From DAOUKH01 sp034421515 (GTDB lineage Bacteria; Chloroflexota; Dehalococcoidia; SHYB01), in contig DAOUKH010000019.1 in the NCBI GenBank assembly GCA_034421515.1, forward strand, positions 1 through 64,000: a DNA stretch of 64,000 nucleotides. The letters are read 5' to 3'. Of this stretch, positions 47,440-55,328 are shown piece after piece. The translations under genes and the position numbers were made by a program. Position 1 is the stretch's first letter. Each line of letters begins with the position of its first letter. Below the pieces are notes generated by a model that searched no databases, was not told the origin of the DNA, and saw only the letters and a list, made by a program, of their open reading frames with translations.

Positions 47440-48477
47440 CTACCACCCCTGCACGACGGGCATGATCTCCCGCACGAAAAGCTCGAAGGACGACTCGAAC
47501 TCCTTCAGCGGTACCCCGGGCGGCGGCGTCCGGATGATCAAGTCCGTCGGCCTCAAGCCGTCCCAAAACCAGGTCGCGCGGAGCTCTTCGAGGTTCCGCA
47601 GAATCGTGTCCGGCGAGCCGACCATCTCGTCGCCGTAGACTCCCGGCTTGATCGCCGTCTTTGTGATCTCGCCGGCGGGGGTCCCGGTGAGGGGCGTGTC
47701 GCCGAACTCGGCGATGATCGTGTCGAAGAAGGCCCGCCGGTACTGGTAGTGGGGCCGCAGACGCTCCCAGACCTTGTCGGGGTCGTCCTTGGTGACGATC
47801 GCGGACAGGCTCACGGTCACCCGGTAGCCGTCGAACGGTTCGCCCCGCGCCTTCAGTCCTTGCGCGTAGGTGCGGTAGACCTCCGGATCGGTGCTGCCCG
47901 GCTTGAGGTTGCAGCCAAGGCGGGCGGCGCGCTCCGAGGCGGCCGGCGTACGCGTCGCCACCCAGATGGGCAGCGGCTGCTGCATCGGCTTCGGCTGCAC
48001 CTCCGCGTCGTCGATCGTGAAGCGCCGCCCGTGGAAGTTGACCCGGTCCTCGGTCCACGCCCGGCGCATGATCTCGATCCCTTCCTCCATGCGCGACGGC
48101 CGTTGGTTCTTCGGTACGCCGAGGATCTCGAACTCCTTCAGCCGGTGGCCGATGCCGACGCCCACGTCAAGCCGGCCCCGGAGCAACTGGTCGAGGACGG
48201 CCATCTCCTCAGCGACAAGCAACGGATGATACAGCGGCAGGATCTTGATGGACGAGCCGATCCGTATCCGCGTGGTCCGCATGGCCAGCGCGCCGACGAA
48301 GGCGGCGAACGACGGGCCGTACGCCGACTCCTCGAAGTGGTGCTGTTGGATCCAGACCTGGTCGAAGCCCCAGTCCTCCACCATCGCCATGTGGTCGAGG
48401 GTGTCGTGGTAGAGCGCGTCGTAGGGTACGCGCCACTGGGGCGGGTTACGGATGTCGTAGGTGACGCCGATCTTCAT
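47440..48477 (-). CDS. LLM-class flavin-dependent oxidoreductase
   Basis: A 345-residue member of the luciferase-like monooxygenase family (F420- or FMN-dependent). Typical segments: MAMVEDWGFDQVWIQQHHF, then SSIKILPLYHPLLVAEEMAVLD, DVGVGIGHRLKEFEILGVP and PLPIWVATRTPAA near the flavin site. GC-rich bacteria of this kind often use F420, but the cofactor is not evident from the sequence. ATG 48477 has a weak ribosome-binding site. It stops just right of the hsp20 terminator, convergent. The cyclase gene 26 bp upstream runs in the same direction. Confidence 0.87.
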   Translation of the reverse strand: MKIGVTYDIRNPPQWRVPYDALYHDTLDHMAMVEDWGFDQVWIQQHHFEESAYGPSFAAFVGALAMRTTRIRIGSSIKILPLYHPLLVAEEMAVLDQLLRGRLDVGVGIGHRLKEFEILGVPKNQRPSRMEEGIEIMRRAWTEDRVNFHGRRFTIDDAEVQPKPMQQPLPIWVATRTPAASERAARLGCNLKPGSTDPEVYRTYAQGLKARGEPFDGYRVTVSLSAIVTKDDPDKVWERLRPHYQYRRAFFDTIIAEFGDTPLTGTPAGEITKTAIKPGVYGDEMVGSPDTILRNLEELRATWFWDGLRPTDLIIRTPPPGVPLKEFESSFELFVREIMPVVQGW

Positions 48478-48503
48478 GGGCAGCGATTCTACTGCATCGC
48501 CGG

Positions 48504-49463
48504 CTACTTGATGGCGATGGCGTTGGCCGGCGAGCCGACACCCCGCGGCAGGTTGAGGGGGACGGCGACGACCATGCACTCGTAGACGCCCTCCCGGGCG
48601 CAGTCGTCGGCCAGGGTCTCGAAGGTCCAGAGTTCGCCGAGCGCCATGCCGAGAAGCGGGATGAGCCGTCGGTGGAGAAAGCCGGCCTCGGGGCTGCCGG
48701 GAGAGTCCTCGACAGCGGGGTTGTCGGCGGCGACCAGCGAGAATCCGGCGTCCCAGAGGAAGGCGGCGCTCTCCTCAACCGCGCTCAGCCCTGGACTCTC
48801 CAGGCCGCCGGGGCCGAGGTGCTGGGGCAGCGCGGCCCGTTGCTCTTCGGAGAGGGACAGGTAGTGCGCCATCCAGCCGGTGCGGAGGAGGAGCATGTCG
48901 CCCTCCTCCGGCTCGACACCTTGGGCCGCGAGCGCGGCTTCGAGTATGTCCGGCTGCCACGCCGTGTCCCGCGACGGGTCGAACGGCTCGCCCCGCGAGG
49001 CGAAGTAGCGCGGCATGTCGAGCAGCAGGCCGCGCCCCACGATGCCGTGGTCGGCCCACCGGTCGATGCCGAGCGCGCCGCCGTCGACGGCGGCCTTCTC
49101 CAGCCCGTTGTAGAAGCCGAACTCGCGGTAGCGCATGTGCGACAGCGCGTCGATCTGGCTGGAGGCTTGGTTCCAGAGGTCGTCGATCTTGTCGTCGCGG
49201 GAGTTGCGTTCAGGCTCGACGATCTCGTGACGGTACGGCTTGCGGCGCTCGACGATCGGCGGGTTGGGCTCGTTCAGCGGAAGCGACAGGTTGAAGACAG
49301 CCCCCCGGTGCACCGTGCGCGCCGCCCGCGCGATGCGCTCCGGCGTGAGCCGGGCGATGGTGCCGAGCTCGTCGCCGTCGCCGAAGACGCCCCAAGCGTG
49401 GCGGTACCCCGTCTTCTCGATCACCGGCAGGTCCTTGTACGGCGGCGTCATGCGCTCGGCCAT
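48504..49463 (-). CDS. Cyclase/KynB-like metal-dependent hydrolase
   Basis: A 319-residue protein of the cyclase family that includes kynurenine formamidase (KynB). It has NLSLPLNEP and QIDALSHMRY, matching the family's metal-binding Q-D-x-x-x-H region (usually HxGTHxDxPxH) in altered form. It also has GRGLLLDMPRYF and GDMLLLRTGW. Members hydrolyse amides or lactones; this longer variant has no assigned substrate. ATG 49463 has AAAGGAA 5 bases upstream. It lies between the DUF1971 protein and the LLM oxidoreductase, all in one direction with small gaps. Confidence 0.75.
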   Translation of the reverse strand: MAERMTPPYKDLPVIEKTGYRHAWGVFGDGDELGTIARLTPERIARAARTVHRGAVFNLSLPLNEPNPPIVERRKPYRHEIVEPERNSRDDKIDDLWNQASSQIDALSHMRYREFGFYNGLEKAAVDGGALGIDRWADHGIVGRGLLLDMPRYFASRGEPFDPSRDTAWQPDILEAALAAQGVEPEEGDMLLLRTGWMAHYLSLSEEQRAALPQHLGPGGLESPGLSAVEESAAFLWDAGFSLVAADNPAVEDSPGSPEAGFLHRRLIPLLGMALGELWTFETLADDCAREGVYECMVVAVPLNLPRGVGSPANAIAIK

Positions 49464-49488
49464 GGCTGTTCCTTTCGTCGGCTGCGCG

Positions 49489-49764
49489 TCAGCGGTAGAG
49501 CTCCAGTTGGAATCGCACCGGCCCGGTGATCTCGACCCGGTGCGGCACTTCCGGCTCGGCGACGCCGGTCCGGTCCGGCGCCAGCTCGTGCTCCTCCACG
49601 TCCGGGCCAATAATGCAGTAGCGCAGCGAGCCCTCCAGCACTACGACCTTTGCCCACACCCCAGGCTTCGTCTCGTGCGATTCAAGCAAGTGGCCCGGCG
49701 CGGTCGTCTCCGTAAACTCCGGCGTCGCCGCGTAGCGCGACACGTTGTCGGGGATCGTCTTCAA
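49489..49764 (-). CDS. DUF1971/TehB-like domain protein
   Basis: A 91-residue protein with the DUF1971 cupin-like fold: TPEFTETTAPGHLLESHETK, GVWAKVVVLEGSLRY, and VAEPEVPHRVEITGPVRF. In other bacteria this domain is fused to TehB or stands alone as YeaR-like and has been linked to tellurite or oxyanion stress; here its role is unknown. It starts at TTG 49764 with a GGTAGGTG purine-rich sequence 5 bases upstream. It precedes the cyclase gene by 25 bp. Confidence 0.7.
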   Translation of the reverse strand: MKTIPDNVSRYAATPEFTETTAPGHLLESHETKPGVWAKVVVLEGSLRYCIIGPDVEEHELAPDRTGVAEPEVPHRVEITGPVRFQLELYR

Positions 49765-49794
49765 GATTCACCTACCGGTTGCCGCAATGTTGGA

Positions 49795-50100
49795 CTGCCG
49801 CCCCGCCTCTCCGCAAGAGGCCGGCCCGCGGAGCGGTCCCAGACCCTTCCCCTCTGGAGACCGTTGCACAACTCGTCGGCGCCGGCGGATCATCCATGTA
49901 GGGGCAACCCTCGTGGTTGCCCAGGGGTGCGGGCGGGGTCTTCTCCCTTCCCCCGTAGGGGCGATTCACGAATCGCCCGTTCCCTATCCTCCGAACGGCC
50001 TTGTGGGGCTCGGCCAAGGTTACGCAAGGGTCTCCCCTCTGGGGGAGATTTGAGAGAGGGCGCGCGCCGTCAGGCGCGCGGGCGCCCGCAGGGCGCCGCT
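49795..50100. repeat. Intergenic repeat cluster
   Basis: The 340-bp gap between the DUF1971 gene and the reductase gene contains palindromes GGGCAACC-CTCGT-GGTTGCCC (49902-49922) and GGGCGATTC-AC-GAATCGCCC (49959-49978). It also has a flank CAAGGTTACGCAAGG at about 50012-50027 and a CCTCTGGGGGAG segment (50035-50048). The block 49900-49947 is nearly identical to 42322-42368. No gene is seen. Confidence 0.75.
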
Positions 50101-50104
50101 CTCC

Positions 50105-51088
50105 CTACAGCAGACCCTGCTCCCTGTACCAGGCAGCGGCGCGTCTCGCGCCTTCTCCGAAGGAGACTTGCGGCTGCCAGCCGAGGTCGGCCTCGATGGC
50201 CTCGTTCGAGCAGATCCAGTACCGCTGCCGCATCTCGACCACCTTGTCGCGCGAGAGCGGAGTGGCCTTCCGCGTCACGGCGCCGAACGCCTCCGAGGCG
50301 AGCCCTGCCAGCCAGTAGGCCCACAAAGGTGTAGGCAACACCAGCGCCTTGCGTCCCATCGCCGCCTCGACGTGGGCCACGAGGTCGCGCCAGGTGTAGC
50401 GCCACCCATCGTCGGCGGTGTACGCCTTGCCGCCGACCGCGGCGCTCGACGTGGCGAGGTCGGCCGCTGCCCGAGCCGCGTCCTCGGCGTAGATGATGGA
50501 GAGGGTGTTGCGCCCGCCGTAGAGCAGCGGCGCGAAGCGCAGCTTCACGAGTTTGAAGAAGGAGAGCAGGGCGAAGTCTTTGGGGCCGTAGACCGCGGGC
50601 AGGCGGAGCATCACGGCGCGGTCGCCGAGCGGAGACCGCCGGACGAGGGCCTCCCCCTCGGCCTTGGCGCGCCCGTAGACGGAGACGGGCGCGAGGGCGG
50701 CGTCGAGCGGTCTCGGTACGCCGTCGGGGCTCGGCCCGTGCGCGGCGAGGCTGGAGACGTAAACGAAGCGCTTCAGACCGGGGACCTCGCGCTCGACGGC
50801 TGCGAGCAGGTTGCTGGTTCCCTGAGCGTTCACCTCCTGGAACTCGCGCGCCGACCGCGCCTTCACCAGCCCCGCGGCGTGGATGACGGCGTCGACCCCG
50901 CGCGCCGCCGGGCCCAGCGACGCGGCGTCGGTGAGGTCGCCCACGGCTTCCTCGAATGGGATGCCTTCGAGGAAACGGCGGCTGCTCGTGGTACGGAGGA
51001 GGACGCGCACCTCGTGACCGCTGGCGGCAAGCTGCTCGGCGATGTGGGAGCCGACGAATCCGGTGGCGCCGGTGACGAGGACCTTCAT
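50105..51088 (-). CDS. NAD-dependent epimerase/dehydratase, candidate ceramide reductase (CerR-like)
   Basis: A 327-residue extended short-chain dehydrogenase with the NAD-binding GATGFVGSH (7-15) and the YGRAK catalytic motif (Tyr138, Lys142), preceded by Ser112-113. Caulobacter ceramide synthesis uses a reductase of this family (CerR) on the 3-oxo group of the N-acylated base. Here the gene lies 1 bp after a GNAT-fold acyltransferase and downstream of a serine palmitoyltransferase-like gene, the same trio. The role is inferred from context; general epimerase activity is the alternative. Confidence 0.7.
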   Translation of the reverse strand: MKVLVTGATGFVGSHIAEQLAASGHEVRVLLRTTSSRRFLEGIPFEEAVGDLTDAASLGPAARGVDAVIHAAGLVKARSAREFQEVNAQGTSNLLAAVEREVPGLKRFVYVSSLAAHGPSPDGVPRPLDAALAPVSVYGRAKAEGEALVRRSPLGDRAVMLRLPAVYGPKDFALLSFFKLVKLRFAPLLYGGRNTLSIIYAEDAARAAADLATSSAAVGGKAYTADDGWRYTWRDLVAHVEAAMGRKALVLPTPLWAYWLAGLASEAFGAVTRKATPLSRDKVVEMRQRYWICSNEAIEADLGWQPQVSFGEGARRAAAWYREQGLL

Positions 51089-51089
51089 G

Positions 51090-52253
51090 CTAGGCGGCCC
51101 GCCCTTCCGTGAAGCCGATGTCCTTTTCGTAGATGCGGAACGTCTTGTAGTGCTCGCATTCCATCCGGCGGAGCACGGCGGTGATAGCGTGGTTGTCTTC
51201 GAGCGTCCAGGAAAGCTCGGTGTTCCGGTAGCCGCGGGCCGTCCCACGCCGGGTGATCTCGTCGATGAGCAGATAGGGCAGGCCGGCGAGGTCGCGGCTC
51301 CGGAATTCCTTGCCCACGCCCACCAGGAAGAGACGGCCGCTCTTGAGTCGGCGCACCTTGACGCGCCACAGCAGCTTCAAGAAGCCAAGGGGGAAGAGTC
51401 TGCCGCCGAGGTCGCGGATCGCCTCGTTGAGGTCGGGGACGCCCACGGCGATGCCGGCGGTCCGGCCGCCGACCTCGACGACGATGACCACCTTGGGATC
51501 GACGATGGGGCGCAGCGTGCTTGCCAGGTTGTCGGCCTCCGCGCCGGTCACGGGGACGAAGCCCCAGTTCTCCGACCACGCGTCGTTGAAGACGTCGAGA
51601 ATGGCGTGGATCTCTTGCCGGTACCGGCGCATGCGAATGGGACGGACTGTCACGTCGGGGCGAGCGCGCAGCCGCTCGACGCTGCGGGCGGCCCGTGGAG
51701 GCGGCCGCGTCCAGTCGAAGCGCCAAGCGTAAAGGTCCTTGGCCTTGCGGAAGCCCGCTCCTTCGAGCAGGTCGAGGTAGTAGGGATGGGTGTAGGGCGT
51801 CATGACGCGGGGCGGCGAGTCGAAGCCGTCGGCCAGCAGGCCGGCGATGCCGTTGATGGAGAAGCTCATCGGCCCACGGATGCGCTCCATCCCGCGTTCC
51901 GCCAGCCACGACTCTGCCGCGCCGAGGAGCGCGGCGGCGGCCTCGGGGTCGTTCTCGCATTCGAAGAAGCCGAAGAAGCCCGTCTTTTCCGCATGGCGGT
52001 CGTTGTGTGCGGGGTCGATCTGCGCGGAGATGCGCCCTGCCGTCCGGCCGTCCTCCCGGTAGGCAAGGAAGAGCGCCGCCTCGGCCTGTTGCAGGAAGGG
52101 GTTGCGCTTGGGGTCGAGCTCGGCCCGCTCCATCAGCGCAAGGGGCGGCACCCAGTGGGGATTGCCTTCGTACAGGCGCCGCGGCGCGGCGATGAACGCC
52201 TCCACGCCGCGGCCGGATACCGGCTCGACGCGGATGCGGCCCGTGGTCTCCAC
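51090..52253 (-). CDS. GNAT-fold N-acyltransferase, candidate bacterial ceramide synthase
   Basis: A 387-residue protein of a widespread long GNAT-like family. Conserved blocks: EGNPHWVPPL, LDPKRNPFLQQAEAALF, GFFGFFECENDPEAA, MTPYTHPYYLDLLEGAGF, and ELSWTLEDNHAIT. In Caulobacter the enzyme that N-acylates 3-oxosphinganine (bCerS) is a GNAT-superfamily protein, and this one sits between the SPT-like and CerR-like genes. GTG 52253 lies 11 bp past the SPT-like stop; no good ribosome-binding site is seen, so translation may depend on the upstream gene. Function is inference from operon context. Confidence 0.65.
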   Translation of the reverse strand: METTGRIRVEPVSGRGVEAFIAAPRRLYEGNPHWVPPLALMERAELDPKRNPFLQQAEAALFLAYREDGRTAGRISAQIDPAHNDRHAEKTGFFGFFECENDPEAAAALLGAAESWLAERGMERIRGPMSFSINGIAGLLADGFDSPPRVMTPYTHPYYLDLLEGAGFRKAKDLYAWRFDWTRPPPRAARSVERLRARPDVTVRPIRMRRYRQEIHAILDVFNDAWSENWGFVPVTGAEADNLASTLRPIVDPKVVIVVEVGGRTAGIAVGVPDLNEAIRDLGGRLFPLGFLKLLWRVKVRRLKSGRLFLVGVGKEFRSRDLAGLPYLLIDEITRRGTARGYRNTELSWTLEDNHAITAVLRRMECEHYKTFRIYEKDIGFTEGRAA

Positions 52254-52264
52254 GCGGGCCGGGG

Positions 52265-53536
52265 CTAGATGAGCCCTCGGGCCTTGCCGACGGCTTTGAA
52301 CTGTTCGAGCGCGTAGTCGATCTGCTCCGGCGTCTGCGTCGCCATGCAGCTGATGCGCAGCAGGGCGCGGCCCTTCGCGGCGGCCGGGAAGACGACGGGG
52401 TTGGTGTAGACGCCGTGCTCGAGGAGCGCGTGCCACACGCGCACCGTCTCAACCTCGTCGCCGACGGGAACTGGAGCCACCAGCGACTCGGAGTCCGACA
52501 CCTCGAAGCCCAGCCTCCTGAGGCCGGCGCGGAGTTGCTGCCCCAGGGCTCGAACGCGCTCGACGCGCTCCGGCTCGCTTTCAAGCACCTCCAGCGCCGC
52601 GAGGACCGCCGCCGTCGACGCGGGGGGCAGGCTCGCGCTGAACACCATCGGCCGCGCGAAGTGGCGCACCCAATCGACCACGGGCTGCTGCCCGGCGACG
52701 AAGCCGCCGATGGAGGCGAGCGACTTCGAGAAGGTGCCCACGATCAGGTCGACGTCGTCTTCGAGCCCGAAGTGGCTCCCCGTACCGCGCCCTCCCTCGC
52801 CGAGCACGCCGATGGCGTGGGCGTCGTCGACAAGCAGGCGCACGGCGTGCTCGCGGCAGGCCGCGACCACGCCGGGCAGATCGACGACGGCGCCGCTCAT
52901 GCTATAGACGCCGTCGACGATGACGAGGGCGGGGCCGCCGTCGAGGCCCCGCAGGACCGTATCGAGGTGTCTTGCGTCGTTGTGGCGGAAGCGCAGCATC
53001 TTGCCGCCGGAGAGGCTGCACCCGTCGTAGATGCTGGCGTGATCGGCCTTGTCGACGACGGCGGCGGAGCCGGGCCCAACCAGCGCGGAGATTGCGCCGA
53101 GGTTCGCCTGGTAGCCGGTGGTGAAGACGAGGGCGGCTTCCTTGTTGAGGAACCGCGCGATGCGTTCCTCAAGCTGCTCGTGCAGGTCCATAGTGCCGTT
53201 CAGCACCCGCGAACCCGTCATCGATGTGCCGAAGCGCTGGATCGCCGCCGCCGCTGCTTCCATCACCTTGGGGTGGCGCGTGAGGCCGAGGTAGTTGTTT
53301 GAGCCCAGCATCAACACCCGCTTGCCGTAGATCACGGCCTCGGGCCCTTCATTGCGTTCCAGCGGCTGATAGAAGGGATAAGCCTGGGCCGCCTTCGCCT
53401 CCTGCGGCAGGGTGAAATCGAACGTCGGGGCGAAGATGTCCCGGTCTTGGACGCGTGTCGCGCGCCCCTGGATCAGGCGGTCGATGGAAAGGCCGTCGCC
53501 GCCGGAATCGCCGTTGTCGCTCTCGTGGGTGGACAT
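52265..53536 (-). CDS. Serine palmitoyltransferase-like alpha-oxoamine synthase
   Basis: A 423-residue PLP enzyme of the alpha-oxoamine synthase family (SPT, KBL, BioF, HemA). Catalytic elements: DHASIYDGC (His166), VDDAHAIG (Asp237, His240) and Schiff-base Lys271 in GTFSKSLAS. Conserved residues such as TGSRVLNGTMDLHEQLE, FRHNDA, GVYSM and SASLPPAS resemble bacterial serine palmitoyltransferase of Sphingomonas more than BioF or KBL. SPT condenses serine with palmitoyl-CoA to 3-oxosphinganine, the first step of sphingolipid synthesis. The following two genes fit the next steps. It starts 9 bp after the ThDP-enzyme gene stop. Confidence 0.72.
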   Translation of the reverse strand: MSTHESDNGDSGGDGLSIDRLIQGRATRVQDRDIFAPTFDFTLPQEAKAAQAYPFYQPLERNEGPEAVIYGKRVLMLGSNNYLGLTRHPKVMEAAAAAIQRFGTSMTGSRVLNGTMDLHEQLEERIARFLNKEAALVFTTGYQANLGAISALVGPGSAAVVDKADHASIYDGCSLSGGKMLRFRHNDARHLDTVLRGLDGGPALVIVDGVYSMSGAVVDLPGVVAACREHAVRLLVDDAHAIGVLGEGGRGTGSHFGLEDDVDLIVGTFSKSLASIGGFVAGQQPVVDWVRHFARPMVFSASLPPASTAAVLAALEVLESEPERVERVRALGQQLRAGLRRLGFEVSDSESLVAPVPVGDEVETVRVWHALLEHGVYTNPVVFPAAAKGRALLRISCMATQTPEQIDYALEQFKAVGKARGLI

Positions 53537-53545
53537 CGCCCGGGC

Positions 53546-55207
53546 CTAGTACTCCATGCGGGATTCCCGGCCCATCCAGTGGTGGACCTGCTTCTTGCGG
53601 GCGGGCCGCTTGTTGATGACGACGTTCACCAGCGACGCCTTGCCCGAGGCCAGCGACCGCTCGACGGCGGGCTTCAGCTCCTCGGGCCGCTCCACGTGCT
53701 CGCCGTGCCCGCCGAAGGCCTCCATGATCTTGTCGTACCGCACGCCTTCGGGCTGGCTCTCCGCTTTCGCTGCCGAGCCAAGCTCCATCTTCTGCGGCCC
53801 GCCGACGGAGACGTTGTTCGCCACGACGAAGACGATGGGCAGGTCGTTGCGCACCGCGGTCTCCGCCTCCATGCCGTTCCAGCCGAAGGCGTAGTCGCCG
53901 TTGAACGAAAAGACCTGCTTGCCCGGTGTCGCCGCCGCCGCGCCGATGGCGTAGGGCACGGAAACGCCCATGCAGCCGCTGACGCCGGCGTCGAGCCGGT
54001 GGCGGGGCTGGTAGTTCGGCACCATGACCCGCGAGATCGCCATCGCGTTCTCGCCGTCGGCGGTCACCGTGGCGTCGTCGTCCATCAGTTCAACGACGTC
54101 GCGGTACATCTGGTACATGTTCATCGGCGCCGCGTCGGCTTCGAGGAACTCGCTGATCGCGGAGGCGTTCTTCTCGGCCTCCATTTGGAGAGATGGCAGC
54201 CACGGCGTCTCGGGACGGCGCGCGCCGCCCGCGGCGTCGAGGACTTGCCGGAAGACGGCCTTGGCATCCCCGACGAGGCCGACCTCGGCGGGTGCGCCGT
54301 TCCCGATCTCCGACGGGTCGATGTCAATCTGCACGACTTTGACGTCGGGCGAGAATCGCGGCGGCGCGCCGAAGTGGAAGATCCAGTTGAAGCGGGCGCC
54401 GGCGAGGATCACGAGGTCGGCGTTCTGGAGGGCGTAGCTGCGGGCACCGGAGGCGTTCAGCGGGTGGTCGTCGGGGACAACGCCCTTGCCCATCGGCGAG
54501 GGCACGAAGGGAATCTGCAGCCGGTCGACGAGCTCGCGGACCTCCTCGGCGGCGTCGGACCACGCCAGGCCCTTGCCGACGAGCAGGAGGGGTCGTTCGG
54601 CCTGCAGGATCTCCCGCGCCGCCGCTTCGACCAGGGCGGGGTCGGCGAGCGGGCGCGCCGGCTCCGCCGATTTGGGGAAGAACCGGACCTCGTCCTCTTC
54701 CACGGCGCCGGAGATGACGTTCGAAGGAAGGTCGAGATAGACCGGCATCGGTCGGCCGTTCATCATCTTCTGGATTGCAGCGTGGGCATAATAGGGAAGC
54801 TGTCGAGGATCCTCGATCTGCACCGACCACTTGCAGAACGGCGCCGCCGCCTCGACCTGGGGGGCCTCCTGGAAGTCGCCCCGGTAGCGGCGGCGGAGGT
54901 CGCCGTTGCCGCCGATGACCAGCACGGGCCAGCAGTTCGACCGCGCCGTCTCCAGCGCCGTCAGCGCGTTGGTCATCGCCGGTCCCGAGGGGCAGATGGC
55001 CACGCCCGGGCGGCGCGTCACGTAGCCGTAGGCTTGGGCGGCGAGCCCGCTCGCCTGCTCGTGCCGGAAGTTGATGAGCCGCATGCCGTGCTGCCGCATC
55101 GACGTGTTGATCTCACCCATCGGGTCGCCGGGGAGGTTGAAGACGGTGTCCACGCCCTCGGTCTCGAGCTGCCTGGTGAGGATTTCCGCGCCGCTGATTC
55201 GCGCCAT
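53546..55207 (-). CDS. ThDP-dependent 2-hydroxyacyl-CoA lyase/oxalyl-CoA decarboxylase-like
   Basis: A 553-residue thiamine-diphosphate enzyme. The catalytic Glu50 lies in FRHEQASGLAAQ. The segment LVILAGARFNWIFHFGAPPRF is typical of 2-hydroxyacyl-CoA lyases and oxalyl-CoA decarboxylases. The ThDP-binding motif runs from NGDYAFGW to VVANN. HACL-type enzymes split 2-hydroxyacyl-CoA to formyl-CoA and a shortened aldehyde. It lies 9 bp before the SPT-like gene, so it is probably in the sphingolipid operon; 2-hydroxy fatty acids are common in sphingolipids. Acetolactate synthase-like activity is a less likely alternative. ATG 55207 has GGAAAGGGG upstream. Confidence 0.75.
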   Translation of the reverse strand: MARISGAEILTRQLETEGVDTVFNLPGDPMGEINTSMRQHGMRLINFRHEQASGLAAQAYGYVTRRPGVAICPSGPAMTNALTALETARSNCWPVLVIGGNGDLRRRYRGDFQEAPQVEAAAPFCKWSVQIEDPRQLPYYAHAAIQKMMNGRPMPVYLDLPSNVISGAVEEDEVRFFPKSAEPARPLADPALVEAAAREILQAERPLLLVGKGLAWSDAAEEVRELVDRLQIPFVPSPMGKGVVPDDHPLNASGARSYALQNADLVILAGARFNWIFHFGAPPRFSPDVKVVQIDIDPSEIGNGAPAEVGLVGDAKAVFRQVLDAAGGARRPETPWLPSLQMEAEKNASAISEFLEADAAPMNMYQMYRDVVELMDDDATVTADGENAMAISRVMVPNYQPRHRLDAGVSGCMGVSVPYAIGAAAATPGKQVFSFNGDYAFGWNGMEAETAVRNDLPIVFVVANNVSVGGPQKMELGSAAKAESQPEGVRYDKIMEAFGGHGEHVERPEELKPAVERSLASGKASLVNVVINKRPARKKQVHHWMGRESRMEY

Positions 55208-55328
55208 GCCGCGACCCCTTTCCGTCGTGCCTTGCCACCGACGCCGCCCTTCGGCGGGAAGGCCATAGTATGCCTGTAACGCCCGTCGGATTCCATGGGC
55301 GGGCAATGATACCTGCTCTGCCCCCGGT

